This document shows positions 46,601 to 59,673 of a stretch of 64,000 nucleotides of DNA, one piece after another. Every line of letters begins with the position of its first letter. Position 1 is the first letter of the stretch. Below the pieces are notes generated by a model. The model was not told where the DNA came from, made no database searches, and worked only from the letters and a program-made list of their open reading frames with translations. The stretch is taken from assembly GCF_035582795.1 (NCBI RefSeq), contig NC_134368.1, positions 43,639,501 to 43,703,500 on the forward strand, given 5' to 3'. Source of the DNA: Mycteria americana. Its lineage: Eukaryota; Chordata; Aves; Ciconiiformes; Ciconiidae. The translations under genes and the position numbers were made by a program.

Positions 46601-49600
46601 ATGAGCTGCAGGCCAGATCCATGCCTTTCAGGCGCCCACATCTTTCCCAAAACCAGGATGCTACTAAACCAAGAAAGCAGTGCTGGTCTAGCTTGGAACC
46701 GCAGTCGTTCAGATGGGAATAATGTGATTACAGTGACTAATGTAACAATCTCAGGTAAGAGACACAAATACAACTAAAATGCAGCTCATATTTCAGAAAA
46801 CAATTAAATTGAGTTAATATAGCATGCTGAAGACATATGTCATAATAAAGAAAGTTAGTATTTTCTCATTAGTATTCATGCAAGATCTAATTTTACTTGG
46901 GTCTAGAAATTTTAAAAAAGAAAGACAAGAGTAACATCATCATACTGAAAAAAGGCATTTCTTGTAATCAAAATTTTCCTTTCTGCTTTATGTGAAATAT
47001 GCCAATCTAATTTCTAAATGGAATATCCCCTCATGTATCTATGTTGACTGGCACACTAATACGGCTATTCTGCTCAATAATATTTGAAAACTTCCCTTTT
47101 TTCTTTCATTTCTCTGCTGTTACCTTACATTGTGTGGCACACAAGCTTGTCTCAGCCATTCCTGCGTCCCGCTCTGCCTAGTGGATGGAGGGACTGTAAT
47201 TACACAAAATGTACAATTTAATCTTATCTTAGATTTCAAACAGCATGATTACAAGGCCTCCCTGATTACGCTGTTCAGATACAACTATCAGCAATACCAA
47301 AGTTCTGTTTGCTCTAAGGTGAAAGGCTGCCTGTTATTAAACGATGCTATGGTTTTATAGGAGTAAAATGTGCTCACTAAGTATAAAATGCCAGTGTTTA
47401 TCTACAGCAGGCATTATCAAAGAAAATAACATTCTCAATTTTATTCTTTACGTGCTTTCATCTGTATATAATTCAATCTCGGGTAAATTAGGGAGATTTT
47501 TATAGCTAATCTAAAGAAAGAGTACACATCTGGAAGACCCGTGTTACAGTCCCCGCTCCACTCAGCGCGCCAGTCCTCTGCGTGCAGCTGGTGCAAGCAC
47601 TGTTGAAAAGGTGGGATGGAAAAATGCCTCCAGAAGTCCACATGCTCACTTGACAGACTGGGATTTCAGACTTTGCTCCAGGCTGGATAAAGCATGAATC
47701 CGAAGCCAGCTCTCCCTCTTTCTCCCAGAGACTTTAGCTGTTTTTTCCTATGCACCAAAGACATCAAGCTTAGCCACCAGGGTGCAGAGTCAGTTCAGAA
47801 AGCTTGCCAAACTTGCAGCGTTTGAGGCACAAATGATATACCAGGTGGCTATACCTAATGCTGGAAGCAAAGGCCAGGATCAGCCATTTCAAGCCCTGGG
47901 CAAGGCAGCCTGACCTGCTGGAGGGCAGTTCCCCGCTGGCCATCAGGATTTTATGGTCAGATAGTGACTGTGTGCCATGGGTGCTGGAAAAGGCAGTTCC
48001 CCTTCACAGCTCAGCTGTCTTCCTCAGGGCTACTACACGTTGGTTGCAAGAGTGGGAGATGGGGAGGGAAGAAAGGGACATCAAGGAAGCATTGAACTGA
48101 AGGAAAGCATGCATTGCTTTTAACCGCTCTGGTGGTGTAAGTCCTTGCATCCCACCTGCTGCAGACCATGAAGAGCAACAGGAGACTTCCCATGGTAGTC
48201 TACATGGCTGCATCTCCCTGCTGAGTTACCCCCAGAACAGCCACAGTGAATGGGAGGACAAGCACGGGCCACACCAACCACGGGAGATAGCAATCTCCCA
48301 GGAAAGGGCATACAGCAAATAATGTGGTGGCTTTACGGTCAGTGGTGGGGTTATATCAAGATGTGGAAGTGCTGGGAGAAGACAAAAGTCCCACCAAAAC
48401 TGCCTCTTCAGCAGGTGTGTGGGCATCCAAATTCCTATGGCTGTCTCCAGCAACACAGGCTTATGTTCACTGAAACCCAAGGAGACTGAAAGGGTAGCCA
48501 CTTTCAGAGGGACTAAGGAAAAATGTGTGACTTTTCCAAATACAAAAATTCAACCTCACCTCACACAGATCTGATAGGCATTCAGAGAGCAGCAGAGTGC
48601 GACCTGACTTTGCGGAGTTTGCGGGACTGGGGACTCAATTATCTAACTGATCCATCATTAACCAATAAATAAAAGCTACTTGATTGTGTTCAAAACCAGC
48701 AGTTAAACATGGGAAGAAGGAAAAACAAATGCACAGTAAATAGGGCCAAGCTAGCACAAGTCACAAGTCAGTGCCAAACAAGGTCCTATGACCAAAACAG
48801 CTCCTCCCATCAAGAAAATGTTTTGCTGGGTGAGTGGATGAGTAAGAAGCACACTCCTTGACTTGTTCTCTCAGTTGGCACCTGGCTCTGGCCAAGCCTG
48901 ACAACATCAGATGCGTCTTCCCCACTCTCTTCCAATTTTTCCATACTGGAGACCCTGAACACAAGAAGCCCTGGCCGTCAGCAGCCCTGGTCTTGCCAGT
49001 GCCTGCACCACTCCCGAGCACTGGCTGCATCCGTGTTCTACGGCTGCAGCCATCCCTGCTCTTCTTGCATGCAAGGGGCTGGCTCCAGGTGCCCAGGCCC
49101 TTGGCATAAGTAGTCCAGCTCCATGGAGTGGATCTTCCTCTCCGTTTCTGAACCCCCTGTTGCTGTTCCTCTTCAGTTTTCCCTATGCAGGCGGGAGACC
49201 TGCTTTGACGTGCACCATAGCGCACCTCACGTACCCCTCCCCCTGCAATGAGATGCAGTCCTACCCCATGTTTTTCTGGCAGTTTCAGCAAATGCTCTCT
49301 CATCTGATTGCTCCTCCCAGGAGCAGAGGAGCTTCAGTTACTACTGACCTGGAAGCAATCAGAAGGGGATATCAAGAGCAGGGTCCAAGCCTATAGGAGG
49401 ATTACAGACACCTGGAAACATAGACCTCCATGGTTTATCCCACTGGCCTTGATGCTCAGCTGAAGGTGGTCCTTCATCCTCCTCTTCTGATGCCACAAGG
49501 TCAGGGAGGAAGTACGTGAGAGTGGCGCAGGACAGCACCGGTACCCACCAGGTTGCTGCCAGACTCCTGCCTGCGGCTGCCCGCGTACATCCCAGTCTGT

Positions 49601-49850
49601 TTTTAGCGGTTGCACAGCCTGCACAGGTAGCTCCAACCACATTCAAGAAGTTTTGCTCAAGCTAAAAGCCAGCTTTACCCTCTTGTGACAGAGCACTGGG
49701 ATACCTACAGAGTCAGTGTCAGCTTCCCGCAGGCCGGGACCTCCTCAGACTGGGCTTAAACTGGAGCTGGGTGCTGTAATCCCGTTACGAATACAGCCCT
49801 GCGGGGAAACCACGCGTAGCCCTTCTCTGAAGCACAGCACTTTGATTTTC
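37603..49850. other. Long intergenic stretch, no gene recognised
   Basis: This lies between the AADAT-like relics and the MFAP3L CpG island. No exon with family similarity, no CR1 and no LTR was recognised. The longest open frames (41297-41752 and 48761-49303, both minus) show no domain, signal peptide or splice context and are treated as chance. Two adjacent perfect inverted repeats at 45678-45736 are listed separately. Confidence 0.5.
45678..45736. repeat. Two adjacent perfect inverted repeats
   Basis: CTGTAGGAC and GTCCTACAG (45678-45686 and 45692-45700) enclose five bases. Eight bases further on, TACATTCCCTTTA (45709-45721) and its exact reverse complement (45724-45736) enclose two bases. 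GTCCTAC also recurs between the two (45705-45711). Both can form hairpins. Confidence 0.85.
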
Positions 49851-50330
49851 AAGAGTATCCAAACAGGCTGGGTTTTCCCCCTTTCCTGCAGCCCTTGCTC
49901 CCGCAGACATCTCCGAGATGGATGCGATGGCAGCCGTGCGCATCCCGCCGGCCGGGGCTGCGCCGGCCGGCACAGGGGAGCGCTCCCGCCGGACCACGGG
50001 CTCCGCACGGGCAGAGCGGACCCGCGGGGCGGCGGGGTGACACCCCCCGTCACTCCCGCCTCCCCCCCAGCGGCCTCGCAGCCGCCCGCCCGTTTCCTGC
50101 CCCGCCGCCTCGCCTCCGGCCGCCGCACGGCCCCCGCCGGCCCTGCAGCGGCGGCGGCGCCCCGGCCCCGGCCTCGCCCCGGCGGCCCCGGCTGCTGCCG
50201 CCCCCCGCTCCCCCCCGGGCCCCGGGGGCCGCCCCCCAGCCCGGCCCCGAGCATGCTCAGTGCCGCCCTGACCTACTTTCCCCTGCCGGAGCCGGCAGCG
50301 GCGGCGGCGGAGCGGTGGGCAGCGCTGCGG

Positions 50331-50405
50331 CACGGCGCGGCGCGGCGCGGCGCGGCGCGGCGCGGCACGGCACGGCACGGCACGGCACGGCACGGCACGG
50401 CACGG
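50331..50405. repeat. CGGCR pentamer tandem repeat in the CpG island
   Basis: Fifteen 5-bp units follow each other without interruption: one CACGG, six CGCGG (50336-50365) and eight CACGG (50366-50405). The two unit types are in separate blocks, a pattern left by slippage. The repeat sits about 140 bp before the candidate first-exon donor and is likely to vary in length between individuals. Confidence 0.92.
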
Positions 50406-50409
50406 CACT

Positions 50410-50547
50410 GCGGCAGCGCCGCGCTCCGCCCGCCCCGGCCCCGGCATGGAGCTGCGCGGGGCGCGCTGAGGGGCACGGCGGCGGCGGGCGCTGCCGCGGG
50501 GCGGCGGCGAGGGCACCAGCGAGCGAGCGGGAGCGGCCGGCGGGCAG
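50410..50547 (+). other. MFAP3L: Candidate MFAP3L untranslated first exon
   Basis: CAG followed by GTGAGC at 50548 is a strong splice donor inside the CpG island. The segment before it would be 5' UTR; its start is not defined by sequence and the coordinate given is nominal. It contains a seven-codon upstream frame, MELRGAR, with stop at 50467-50469. A transcript is needed to confirm that it splices to the exon at 62969. Confidence 0.4.
50446..50469 (+). CDS. Short upstream open reading frame in candidate 5' UTR
   Basis: ATG at 50446 in GC-rich context is followed by six codons and TGA. It encodes MELRGAR. If the candidate first exon is transcribed from upstream of this ATG, it could reduce translation of the main frame. 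It is too short to be a gene by itself. Confidence 0.2.
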   Translation: MELRGAR

Positions 50548-53500
50548 GTGAGCGGACGCGGCGGGGGGCGCGGGCCGCGGTTCCCCCAGCGGGCGGGCGG
50601 CGGTCCCGGGGAGGCGCTGCCCGCCGCCGCCTCCACCGGCCTCGCCGCGCCGCCGGCACCTGCCGCGGTCGCTGCGGAGCTGCCCGGTCCCCGGCGCGGA
50701 GCCGCCGCGGTGAGCCCCGGAGCGGGCGCGCTGCCCCGCCGGCGGCGGCCCCGGGGAGCCCAGAGGGCCGGAGCGCGGGGACGGCGGCCGTGGCCGGGGG
50801 AGCACGGCGAGCTTGGCAAGCCCGACATCGTCCCTCTCCCGCGGCGGCTGTCGGCCGGCAGTTCACGGCGAGCCCGCCGTGGAGAGCCGTAGGTACCCAC
50901 GCAAGGGGAGTGGAGTAACGCTGTGTTCAGCATGGAAGTTCAAGAGATTAATTCAAATCGGCGCCGGGGCGTGCAGGAAAATGTGCTGCTTTAGGCAAAA
51001 CAGCTCATGAGCCCGAAGCTTTTACCGGAGACCTTCAGCTCCTGCCCTCCCGCTGGAGCCGCGGTCAGGATGCTCGCTGCTGTCCCGCGCTGGGAAGGAG
51101 AAAGGGAGGCAGTAATTCAGTCCGGAGACCTCTTCGATGGAGCCGACTTCTTAAGGGAGCTGAAGTTGTGCTGCTTTAAATGTAAAATAAAGGCTGCCTC
51201 TTGATGTTTTGCTTTAATTACCCTTTTACTTGACAGGAGGGTCTCATGAGATAAAACTCAATTTCAGAAGCGCCCTGAGGGACCAACAATCTCAAACTTC
51301 AGAGCCGTCTTGCAATAACTATCAAATACTCTTCCTTAACGGGGCCAATTCGAACAGCATAGGACGAGCGAGCTTAAGAGAACAGAGAGCACTACTGAGC
51401 AGGCACTTTTCTAGTGCATTTATCTGGAGAGTCTTGTAAGAGACTACACTCCCTCCCAGTCCTCTCCGTTGTTAAATTGAAGCATCTCAAATGGAGCTCC
51501 CCTGATCACCCTGCTCCGGAAATAAAAGTAGCAACTGGGTAAGCAATGCTAAATACTAAATGCGACCTCATTTGGTATGTATTTGCCTGAAAGACTGTAG
51601 AGTTAGTTCAAAGGGGAAAACACAAAGGAGTTAAAAGGGAAAAAAGGTAGCATTTTAGTTGTTTAGAGGCATTACATGGTGGAAGAGTTTCTCTCTTCAC
51701 TGCAGGACAAAATACGGTGGCGCTGATGTTTGCATGGCAGGAATCTTTTGTCTGGCTTAGCGTGTACAGTTAGCAACAGCACCATTGATGTACTTGTGGT
51801 TGGTGTAGTAGGAATCCTTTTTTATTCAAAAGCCTTCTCATTTAGTCTGCAGTATATCAACATCAGTTGGTGTTGAGTGCAACTTACACAGCTGGAGTAC
51901 ACATCGTACACCCTTTTTTCTGAAGAATTTGAAGTTTTCAGAGGCCTAGGCAAACAGCAGAACATCCACCAAAAAAAAAGGCTTTCTTCCTACTTTAATA
52001 CAGTGATACGTGGTATTTTTCCAATGCATGTTTCCCATCCTGAAAGCTTTGAGAGAAAATCAGTCGCTCTTAAAACATTTAACACATGATGGGGGCATGG
52101 CAGTGAATTCTGAAGTGATCTATATTGTACAGCTCCAGTTGCGTCCCTGCCCCGTCCACCTTGCCTCCCTGCAGTTAGACAGGTCTTGCTCTGCTATGGA
52201 GGAGGAGGATGGAATCAGGACAGGAACCTGCTTAAAGTGTATTCACCACTTTAACCAGGGGAAAAAAACCCAAAGCCAACCAACAGAAACACGCAAAGTC
52301 ACCCCCATAGAGTTTAGGAGAGGGTCACGTTTGTGACACAGTGATATGGGTGCTGGGGAATGATTTAAATGGAACAAAACCAATCTCCGTTTCAGTTCTT
52401 GCCTAGAAAGTTTGGAATCTGAGGACCGGCATTTCTTTTATGGTTTAAACTTCTTGCCAGTGTAAGGCACCACTGAGATGTGGATGCAACTTGTAACAGG
52501 GAGAGTGAGCTTGCCAGGAGCTAAAGTAACCTGTACTGAGCTCTGCTAGCAGGGTCTTCTTTCTCTGTCAGCAAGTTGCACCTTTACTAGAAGTTTTTGC
52601 AGGCACAAATGCCTGTGATGCTACTTTGGGATATCCTGGACCATATTAATATGTCAGCAGAAGACTGTGGTGTAAGACCAAGCTTCTGGAATTTTTTCAT
52701 TCCTGCGATTCTGAGTTGCTGTCCACCCATGCAGACTTGTGTGCCTTGGCAAACCTCTCTTTGTAGTCTTAATTTTGTTATTTAGTTCTGTTTACTAAAA
52801 CGGTGCCATTTTCTATCCACATACAGACCATGTTAGAAACATCACTTCCAAGACAATGGAGATGCTATTACTTTTCACCAGTTACTATTATTAAAATAAT
52901 TCGTAGCAGCATTTTAGAGCATTATATATTCTATCTGCCAGGAAGGCTGCGAAAGGCAGACAAAACTTGTACCTATCTGAGTCAGGATAGAGGAATTCAA
53001 ACAGATTTAGTGATTTTGATTTAGCTATCTAAGAAATTTTGGTAGTGGACTCTCTTATTTCAGAATAAAAGTAATTACCATGAGTAGCACCTGTTTATCA
53101 GAAATAAGGAGCTCTGTACAAATGTGTGTAAATGTCTTATTTTGGAAGAGGGCCAGCACATGCGGCGGAATTACATTAAGAATAACCTACCTAGCCCAAA
53201 CTTAACATTTAATTGACATGATTCTGCCACTCTGAGTGTTTTATACCAAGAAGAGATTTCTGCTGGTATTTTTAAGTCATGCAGGGCCAGGGCACGTATA
53301 CTGCACTGCAAGTGCACCGCTGTGTGTGCAGTCCCCAGTCATATGTGTGTGACTGCGTGGTACGCAGTCCTACCGACAATACTGGATGCTGAGAAAGTTA
53401 TGTGACTTTAATGTTACATTTTTCAATCCGAAGGAGAAATAACTGGTACAAAAGTCTGAAATTACAGAGGTTCTATAGTAAACTCTTGAGGGCTTCCAGC

Positions 53501-56459
53501 TAAATTATTGCATATACATGGCCTTATATAGACATGCTTGGAAAGGGCTGAATTGATCACATTTGCGTACAAGCAAGACTTAAGTTATTGTGTGGTGCAG
53601 GGCAAACTCCTTTGAATCCCTTCTGCTATCCTCTTTGTTACTTGTGGAGGAAATAGGCACAGGCACTTTTAACCTGAAATGATCCTTTTCTACTGCAATC
53701 AGTCATGAATGGTTAGATTCCTTTAAATTCCCCCTCTGACAAGGTTAATCCTGTCCTAATCACGGCATCCACGTGTAACCTCTTTGCCCTGTATCCCGGA
53801 AACCAATAAATGTGAAAGCCAGTCATTAAAAATTATATCCATCTTGCAATTCTGTAAGGATAGAAAAGAATTAGTCATACTCAAGTCTGTTTTCTCCTCT
53901 CTTTTTTTTCCTCATTTATATTCCAGCTAAAATGGGAGCCTTTTGTTAAAATAGTATAATGAAAACTGTATCAGTGCATTGAAAACATTCACTTATTCAA
54001 AGCACATACAAAATTTAGAGTTTAAATAATAGAAGTCTTTAGCCCTGCAAAGCCCTTCATATCTTTGTTTAAACAAAACTTAATTTTTAATTTTATGTCT
54101 CGTTTGAACGTCCTACCTCTGCAATTTTTCTTCTTCATTTGGAAAAAGAAGACAATTAGATGTGCTTAAAGGATGGTTAGCTTTGGCAAACACAGCTCAA
54201 AAGACGAAGCGGAGGGAAGTGAATCAGGCTGCATTCTGCATTGCTGTGTTCTTAGCAGGGTCACGTAAGCCATGCCAAGAGCATATGAGATCTGTTGTAT
54301 TTGCTGACTTCGGTTATTTAAACTGTTGGCAGAATAATGCTTACAGAGTGCCGGTATAAATAAAAGATAAGAGGTGAGTAAAGAAGATGAAAGGTAGGTA
54401 GAACTTGGTGAGGCCAGGCAGCACGCATATGTATGTGGAAGTGTGGGAGAGATTCTCTGTGCATCTTCTTTGTTCCTCCTTTCTCAGCAAAGGGGACTTT
54501 TAAGCATTGATCCATCTGCGTTTACTGCAACAGCAAAACAGCAGCTATGCTGAAAGCTCACAAGGAGTTAAGCAAGTGTCTCTTAAAGCCACACAGATGT
54601 TTCCAGAATAATAGCTTTGTATACAAAACTATATTGAGTGGTAATTGTCCAGCCTCCAAATAAATACAAATGCTAAATAAATCTAGATAATCTACATAAA
54701 AGAAATATTTACTTGTAAGATTAAAAATCCTGTAAAGAGTGCATACCTAATCAAACATAAGCTGGGCCTTAAAAAGTCTCCACTACCAATAGTGTTGAAT
54801 CTGCTTTATGATCTGGGTAGCCCACAACTCAGTAGGACATTTCCACCACAGTACCTGTCTTGATTAAAAACAGCAAGCTTCTCCACTAAATATAAAACTT
54901 TGCTTTGCTTTTACTGCAGTCATTAAAACACCTCCAAGAAAGAACACTTACATCGCTCAGTCCGTATCAAAAGGCACATATGAACTGCAGCTTATTTAAT
55001 GAAAAGTTAAGCATCCAAGTTGCCCGAGTGTTTTTGTTACTTCAGTGTATTTCGCAAAAAGTTGATTTGATACTGCAGAGACACTGGGATTACAGGAGCT
55101 GGGACATCAAAAGGAAACTTTTCAGAGGTTTGGCATCCTTGAGGTACTTCTAAATAATCTCTCCAATAATTACCTACCAACAGCCTTCATCTATTCATTT
55201 TCAGGTGAATGGATTAGGGTCTCTGAGTGTTGATATGAGGGGAATGCACATCAGACCATTCAAAGACATGGTTAAATCAATGGGTCCATTCAAATATTTC
55301 AAGTGAAGGGGGTCTTAAAGTCTCTAGGATGCCATATGCTTGCTAGTTTTGCAATATCGAGATATGAAGTAGGATAAAGAGGGACAAAACTGAGGAGAAA
55401 TTTACAGTAAAAATATTCTAAAAGATTTACACACTCATAAAGGCAACATGAAGAACTCCTTCATTGTACCATTGCTGAATAGAATGGCATGTGCTTCTTT
55501 CCCTACACCAAAAGTCTGGATATAGCATTCATTTTCGGTCACTCATATAAAATGTGGAATCACCATATTGCTTAGTGCTTTCTTGCTGCAGTTTATTGAT
55601 AAACTATGGAACCCTGAAACTAAGATAACCAAATCTTTACAGTTGTTAACTTTACTCTGTTACCCCCTACAGCGTTGGATGTGTTCAGAACAAAATAGAA
55701 GATACTCATTACAAATTTTACTCCATTTCTGCCATTAATGGTAGAATAAACTACGGCCCTTGATTTTTCCATTTTCTGTCTTTTGTTATTTATCATTTGT
55801 CACCTTACAAAACAAATTGACAAATGTTTGCCTGTAATAGCTTACCAGTGCCTACAAAACATAAAATTAATTTATGGGCTTCTTTATTATCATTTCTTTT
55901 AGACCGCAGCCCTAGAAAAGGACTCCAAGTTGCCATACTGACAGCCGTTCTTGTTCACTGCCCAGGGCCATACACTCAGAGGACAACGAATACACAGAAG
56001 ACAGTTAAGTCCCCACATTCTGCATAAACCATCATAATCTATGAACCTGTGCAGGTAAATTATATACAGTCTTTCTTGAATCTTCCTAAATTCCCAGCCC
56101 TTATTTTATCTAGTGTCAAGAAATTGCAGTCTAGTCATTGTTTATCAAAAAACTTCCTTCCTTTTCCTCCCACTGCCCCATCTTCCCCCTCAGTTTCACT
56201 GCAATTTTTCTTGTTTTAGTATTATGAGAAGCAGTAAATACATATGCCTCAGCTGTCTTCTTTACACCATTCACTATTGTGTATATTTTTATTAATACCT
56301 CTTCTTCTCATCTACCCTCTGCAGTCAGTAGTCTGAAAAGGTTATCTTAGCCCATCTTTGAGTCTGACTTATTTCTGCTTTATCCTACTTCAAGGTTAGA
56401 TTCACCACAACTGACAGTCCTCTAGCATCAAGAAGCCAGATCTATCTGCAGATAATGGT

Positions 56460-56537
56460 CTTGGTAGTGTTAGGTTTATGGTTGGACTCGATGATCTTAA
56501 AGGTCTTTTCCAACCTATACGATTCTGTGATTCTGTG
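56460..56537 (+). mobile_element. CR1 retrotransposon 3' tail
   Basis: This is 78 bp nearly identical to the last part of the CR1 at 30.4 kb: the GTGTTAGGTTTATGG stretch, GGACTCGATGATCTTAAAGG and two ATTCTGTG units at the end. It is truncated to the 3' UTR only. The similarity indicates the same CR1 subfamily. Confidence 0.92.
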
Positions 56538-56904
56538 ATAATAACCCATGAACTTTAGAGTATTGACTATCTACATGTGGGAAAAAACCCAACATTCACT
56601 ATTGCAGACACCCCAAATAAGTGATATTTCATTAGTTACTTAGGCTGGAAATAAGTCTCCTCTATATGGTAAAGGCACCTATTTATCATGTAAGTATGAT
56701 GGAGAATGCCAAACATTTTTTTCAGGCTGTAGTCAACACTCTCAGCCTGTCTCGTCATTCTAAAATACTGCTACTAAAAAATAAAAGGATTATGAAGGGG
56801 ATCATGAAGGCAACTTCCCAGCATCACATATAGAAATTTTTAAGACTAGCCATATTTTTTCACAGTGACTTCTCCGAGGCAATTCCTGTATTTGTGTTTC
56901 TTGT

Positions 56905-57232
56905 GTGTTAGAGTTTCTTTAGGTTGGGATGGGCCTCTGGAGGCCATCTGGTCCAACACCCTGCTCAAAGCAGGGCCACTGTAGACCAGTTTGCCCAGGC
57001 TATGTCTAGTCAAGTTTTGAACATCTTAAAAGATGGAGATTCCACAGCCCCTCTGGGCAACCTGTTGCAGGGCTTGACTGATCTCGTGGTTAAAAAACTC
57101 TTCATAAATAATCATAATTTCTATTGTTGCAGCTTGCGTCCCTTGTCTCTTGTCCTTTCACTGCACACCTCTGAGAGGAGCCTGGGTCTGTCTTCTCTAT
57201 GCCCTCCCATCAGGTGGCTGAAGGCACCAAGT
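56905..57232 (-). mobile_element. CR1 retrotransposon fragment, antisense
   Basis: This is the reverse complement of a CR1 3' region. Recognisable antisense CR1 stretches include CATCTGGTCCAACACCCTGC, GGAGATTCCACAGCCCCTCT and GAGAGGAGCCTGGGTCTGTC. It is more diverged than the 30-kb copy and belongs to another subfamily. Ends are approximate. Confidence 0.85.
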
Positions 57233-59485
57233 GTGACACCAAGTGGCTGAGCACATGTGGCTGGGGCAGTATCACACAGCCCTGATCAGAAGTTTCTAAA
57301 AGATTCCCAGGCAGCTGAAAGCAGCTGAAGAGACTGAAACACGCACATAGTTGGGAGCTGCTGCCCAGTTGGGAAGCCCCAGTCTAGATGTGCAGAAGGA
57401 ACATCTTCAGCTTGCGAACATGACCAGCGTGCCACCTGTTCAACATAGCCAGGGAAGCAGAAAACCGTGAAGTTATGAAGGACTGAAATCCCCCCAAAGA
57501 GAATGAACAGAGCAGCTCTTTCAGGACCAAGCCTTAATATTTTATTGACTAGCAAATGACTAGAAAAATAAGTCAGAAAGTTTCTGCTAGTTCTAAATGA
57601 GTGACCTTTCTCTTCATCTGCCTGTCTGGGCCCTAGTAGCTTAACTTTTCAGTAGGTGGTTCTCACTATTAAGCCTATGAACTGGCAGTGAGCTTCTCCC
57701 CTTCCATGTGGCGTAAGTTCCTTCATTTGCATTCCTGTTCCAGTAAAACCTGTTAACTTTTACTTTTGCCCACTCTGTAAAGGCATTGCCCGTGGAAACT
57801 AGGAAAGGTAGTAAGTAGTTTTTAAATAACAAAGAATTAGCTTTAATTTTGTTTTGTAGCATCATCCTTGATACTTATAGACAAATGAGAACTAGAATGA
57901 AAATCATTTAATTTTCTTGATCACTTACAAGCTGAGCAAGATAGCATTGGGATGTTAAAGCTATAGGAACATAATTTATGCATTGTACAATAAGCTGGCT
58001 TCTTGTGCTTCACTTCTGAATTGAATATCCTTGCAGTTAATAGGATTACACATTATTCCAAGAACAAGAACAGGCCAGTCTTACAGAAGTGAGCGAGCCA
58101 GGAAAAGGTATGCATCAGTGCCCTCCTTCTCTGTTCTTTTGTGCTCTGTCATCATGTTGTTCTGCACAAATGCAGTACTTACAGACGTGGCCCCTCACCC
58201 ACAGTAATTTTCTTTGGTGGCAGTAATACTGGGAAGCAAACTCATCTGTGACATGAAAAAATAAATGGTCAATCAGAACACGTCTCTGAGTGATTAATGT
58301 TCCCAGCCAGTCCAAGCTGTAAGTGTCTTCTGTTTAGACTGATGCTTGATTTCGGACAGAGAAGTTTTAATCTCAGTTTTTGTCCCTGTTTCACATAGTT
58401 AGGAATAATACCACCACCCTGCAGCTGTGTTTGTTCTGGAGCACATTCCAGGCAACTTCCCTGGATAGAAATGCATAGAGAGCACGCTAGAGCTGGCTAT
58501 CATGTCACTTAGAAGAAAAGCCTGTCGTAGTTCCCTCATGTGGCTCAAGTCTCGTGCAGTTTTCCTTGGAAGTTAGTCCCACAAGCAGTAAATCTGTTCC
58601 TTTCAGATTTTCAGTTTATACCATTTGGGTTGGGGAAGAAAAAACCAAAACTATTTCATGTAAGGACCACTGGTAACCATCTTTCAGTGGTAAATGTTGC
58701 TACAGATACAATACAGCAGGGTAAGTTATCTATATATATGTTCTAGGTGCTGGAGGAGAGTTTGGGGATTCCTCTGATTCCATCTTGGGAGGTAAGCCTG
58801 TCCCTGACTACAACTTTGGGTGGAAAAGGTAGCTCAGAATAGCTGGGGGTGTTCTTTTTCCTTTTCATGCACCACAGTTTTAACATTAAAAAAAAAAAAG
58901 GAAAGAAAGTATATGTAACCACATTAAATATATTATAAACTTCTACTTTTTATAAGTCTTTTACAGGTAGCTCATGTACTTTGGGGATGGGAGAAAAGAA
59001 TGCTTACATTCTTTCCATGACCAGAAATTTAACGTTTTCTTTATAGTGACCCTTTTGTGGCAAAAATGCTCCCAGAGACTCAGTCTGTTCCTACAGAGCA
59101 ATACTCAGTATTGCAGATGTCCCTCTTCATTAGTGTCCTGTGTTACTCTCAGTCTTGAGGAGTTATTACAGGAATCTTTGTTTTAGTCTAGTCAATCCAG
59201 CTTTCTCTGACTTCAGGTCAGATTAAAAGGTTACAATTTTGGCTGCCTTCATCAGGTTTATCATGGGCCACAGCTAATTACCACCTCTCATGGCCAAGAC
59301 CCAGGGTGACAGCACTGTGCCCACTTCTCCGATATTCTGGATTCTCTTGCTTCTTTGCCAGAAGTGGGCAGGCATCACTAGCAGTCCTATTTTGGTCTCC
59401 TTAGCCTTCTCCCCATTTAGTTGTGTGATTGAATCATAACCCATTACATCACTTATGTTTAACAAAGCAGCTGGCTCCCAGATTT

Positions 59486-59673
59486 GTTTTCCCTGATATG
59501 CTCAGGCTGCTATCGTTTTCCCTGATATGCTCAGACTGCTATCATGCCCACAGCAAAGCAGTAGGACAGAAACTCTCAGGAAACTCTCTGGTGAACTCTC
59601 TGGTGCAAACTCTGGTGCAAACTCAAAGAACTCTCTGGTGCAAACTCAAAGAACTCTCTGATGCAAACTCCCT
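59486..59673. repeat. Tandem repeats (29-bp pair and 23-bp minisatellite)
   Basis: A 29-bp unit beginning GTTTTCCCTGATATG is repeated at once (59486-59514 and 59515-59543) with one mismatch. From about 59570 a family of units built on GAACTCTCTGGTGCAAACTC follows. The clearest are at 59593-59627, 59628-59650 and 59651-59673, with a 12-bp internal duplication in the first. Confidence 0.8.

Larger units (their letters stand above)
49900..50900 (+). promoter_or_regulatory. MFAP3L: CpG island, likely MFAP3L promoter
   Basis: About 1 kb is dominated by G and C with very dense CpG, in contrast to the AT-rich surroundings. No TATA box was seen. Its place upstream of, and on the same side as, the MFAP3L coding exon makes it the probable promoter. 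The 400- and 382-codon open frames running through it on opposite strands are products of base composition, lacking stops because the DNA is almost pure GC. Confidence 0.75.

Noticed and set aside
48761..49303. Minus-strand open frame of 180 codons
   Set aside because: No recognisable domain, no splice or promoter context and ordinary composition for a chance frame; it has no known counterpart between AADAT and MFAP3L.
49716..50933. Open frames of 400 codons (+) and 382 codons (-), plus several of 114-218 codons, in the CpG island
   Set aside because: They overlap on both strands in several frames and are made of Arg, Ala, Gly and Pro because the DNA is nearly all GC. The pentamer repeat contributes in every frame. 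No domain or signal was seen.
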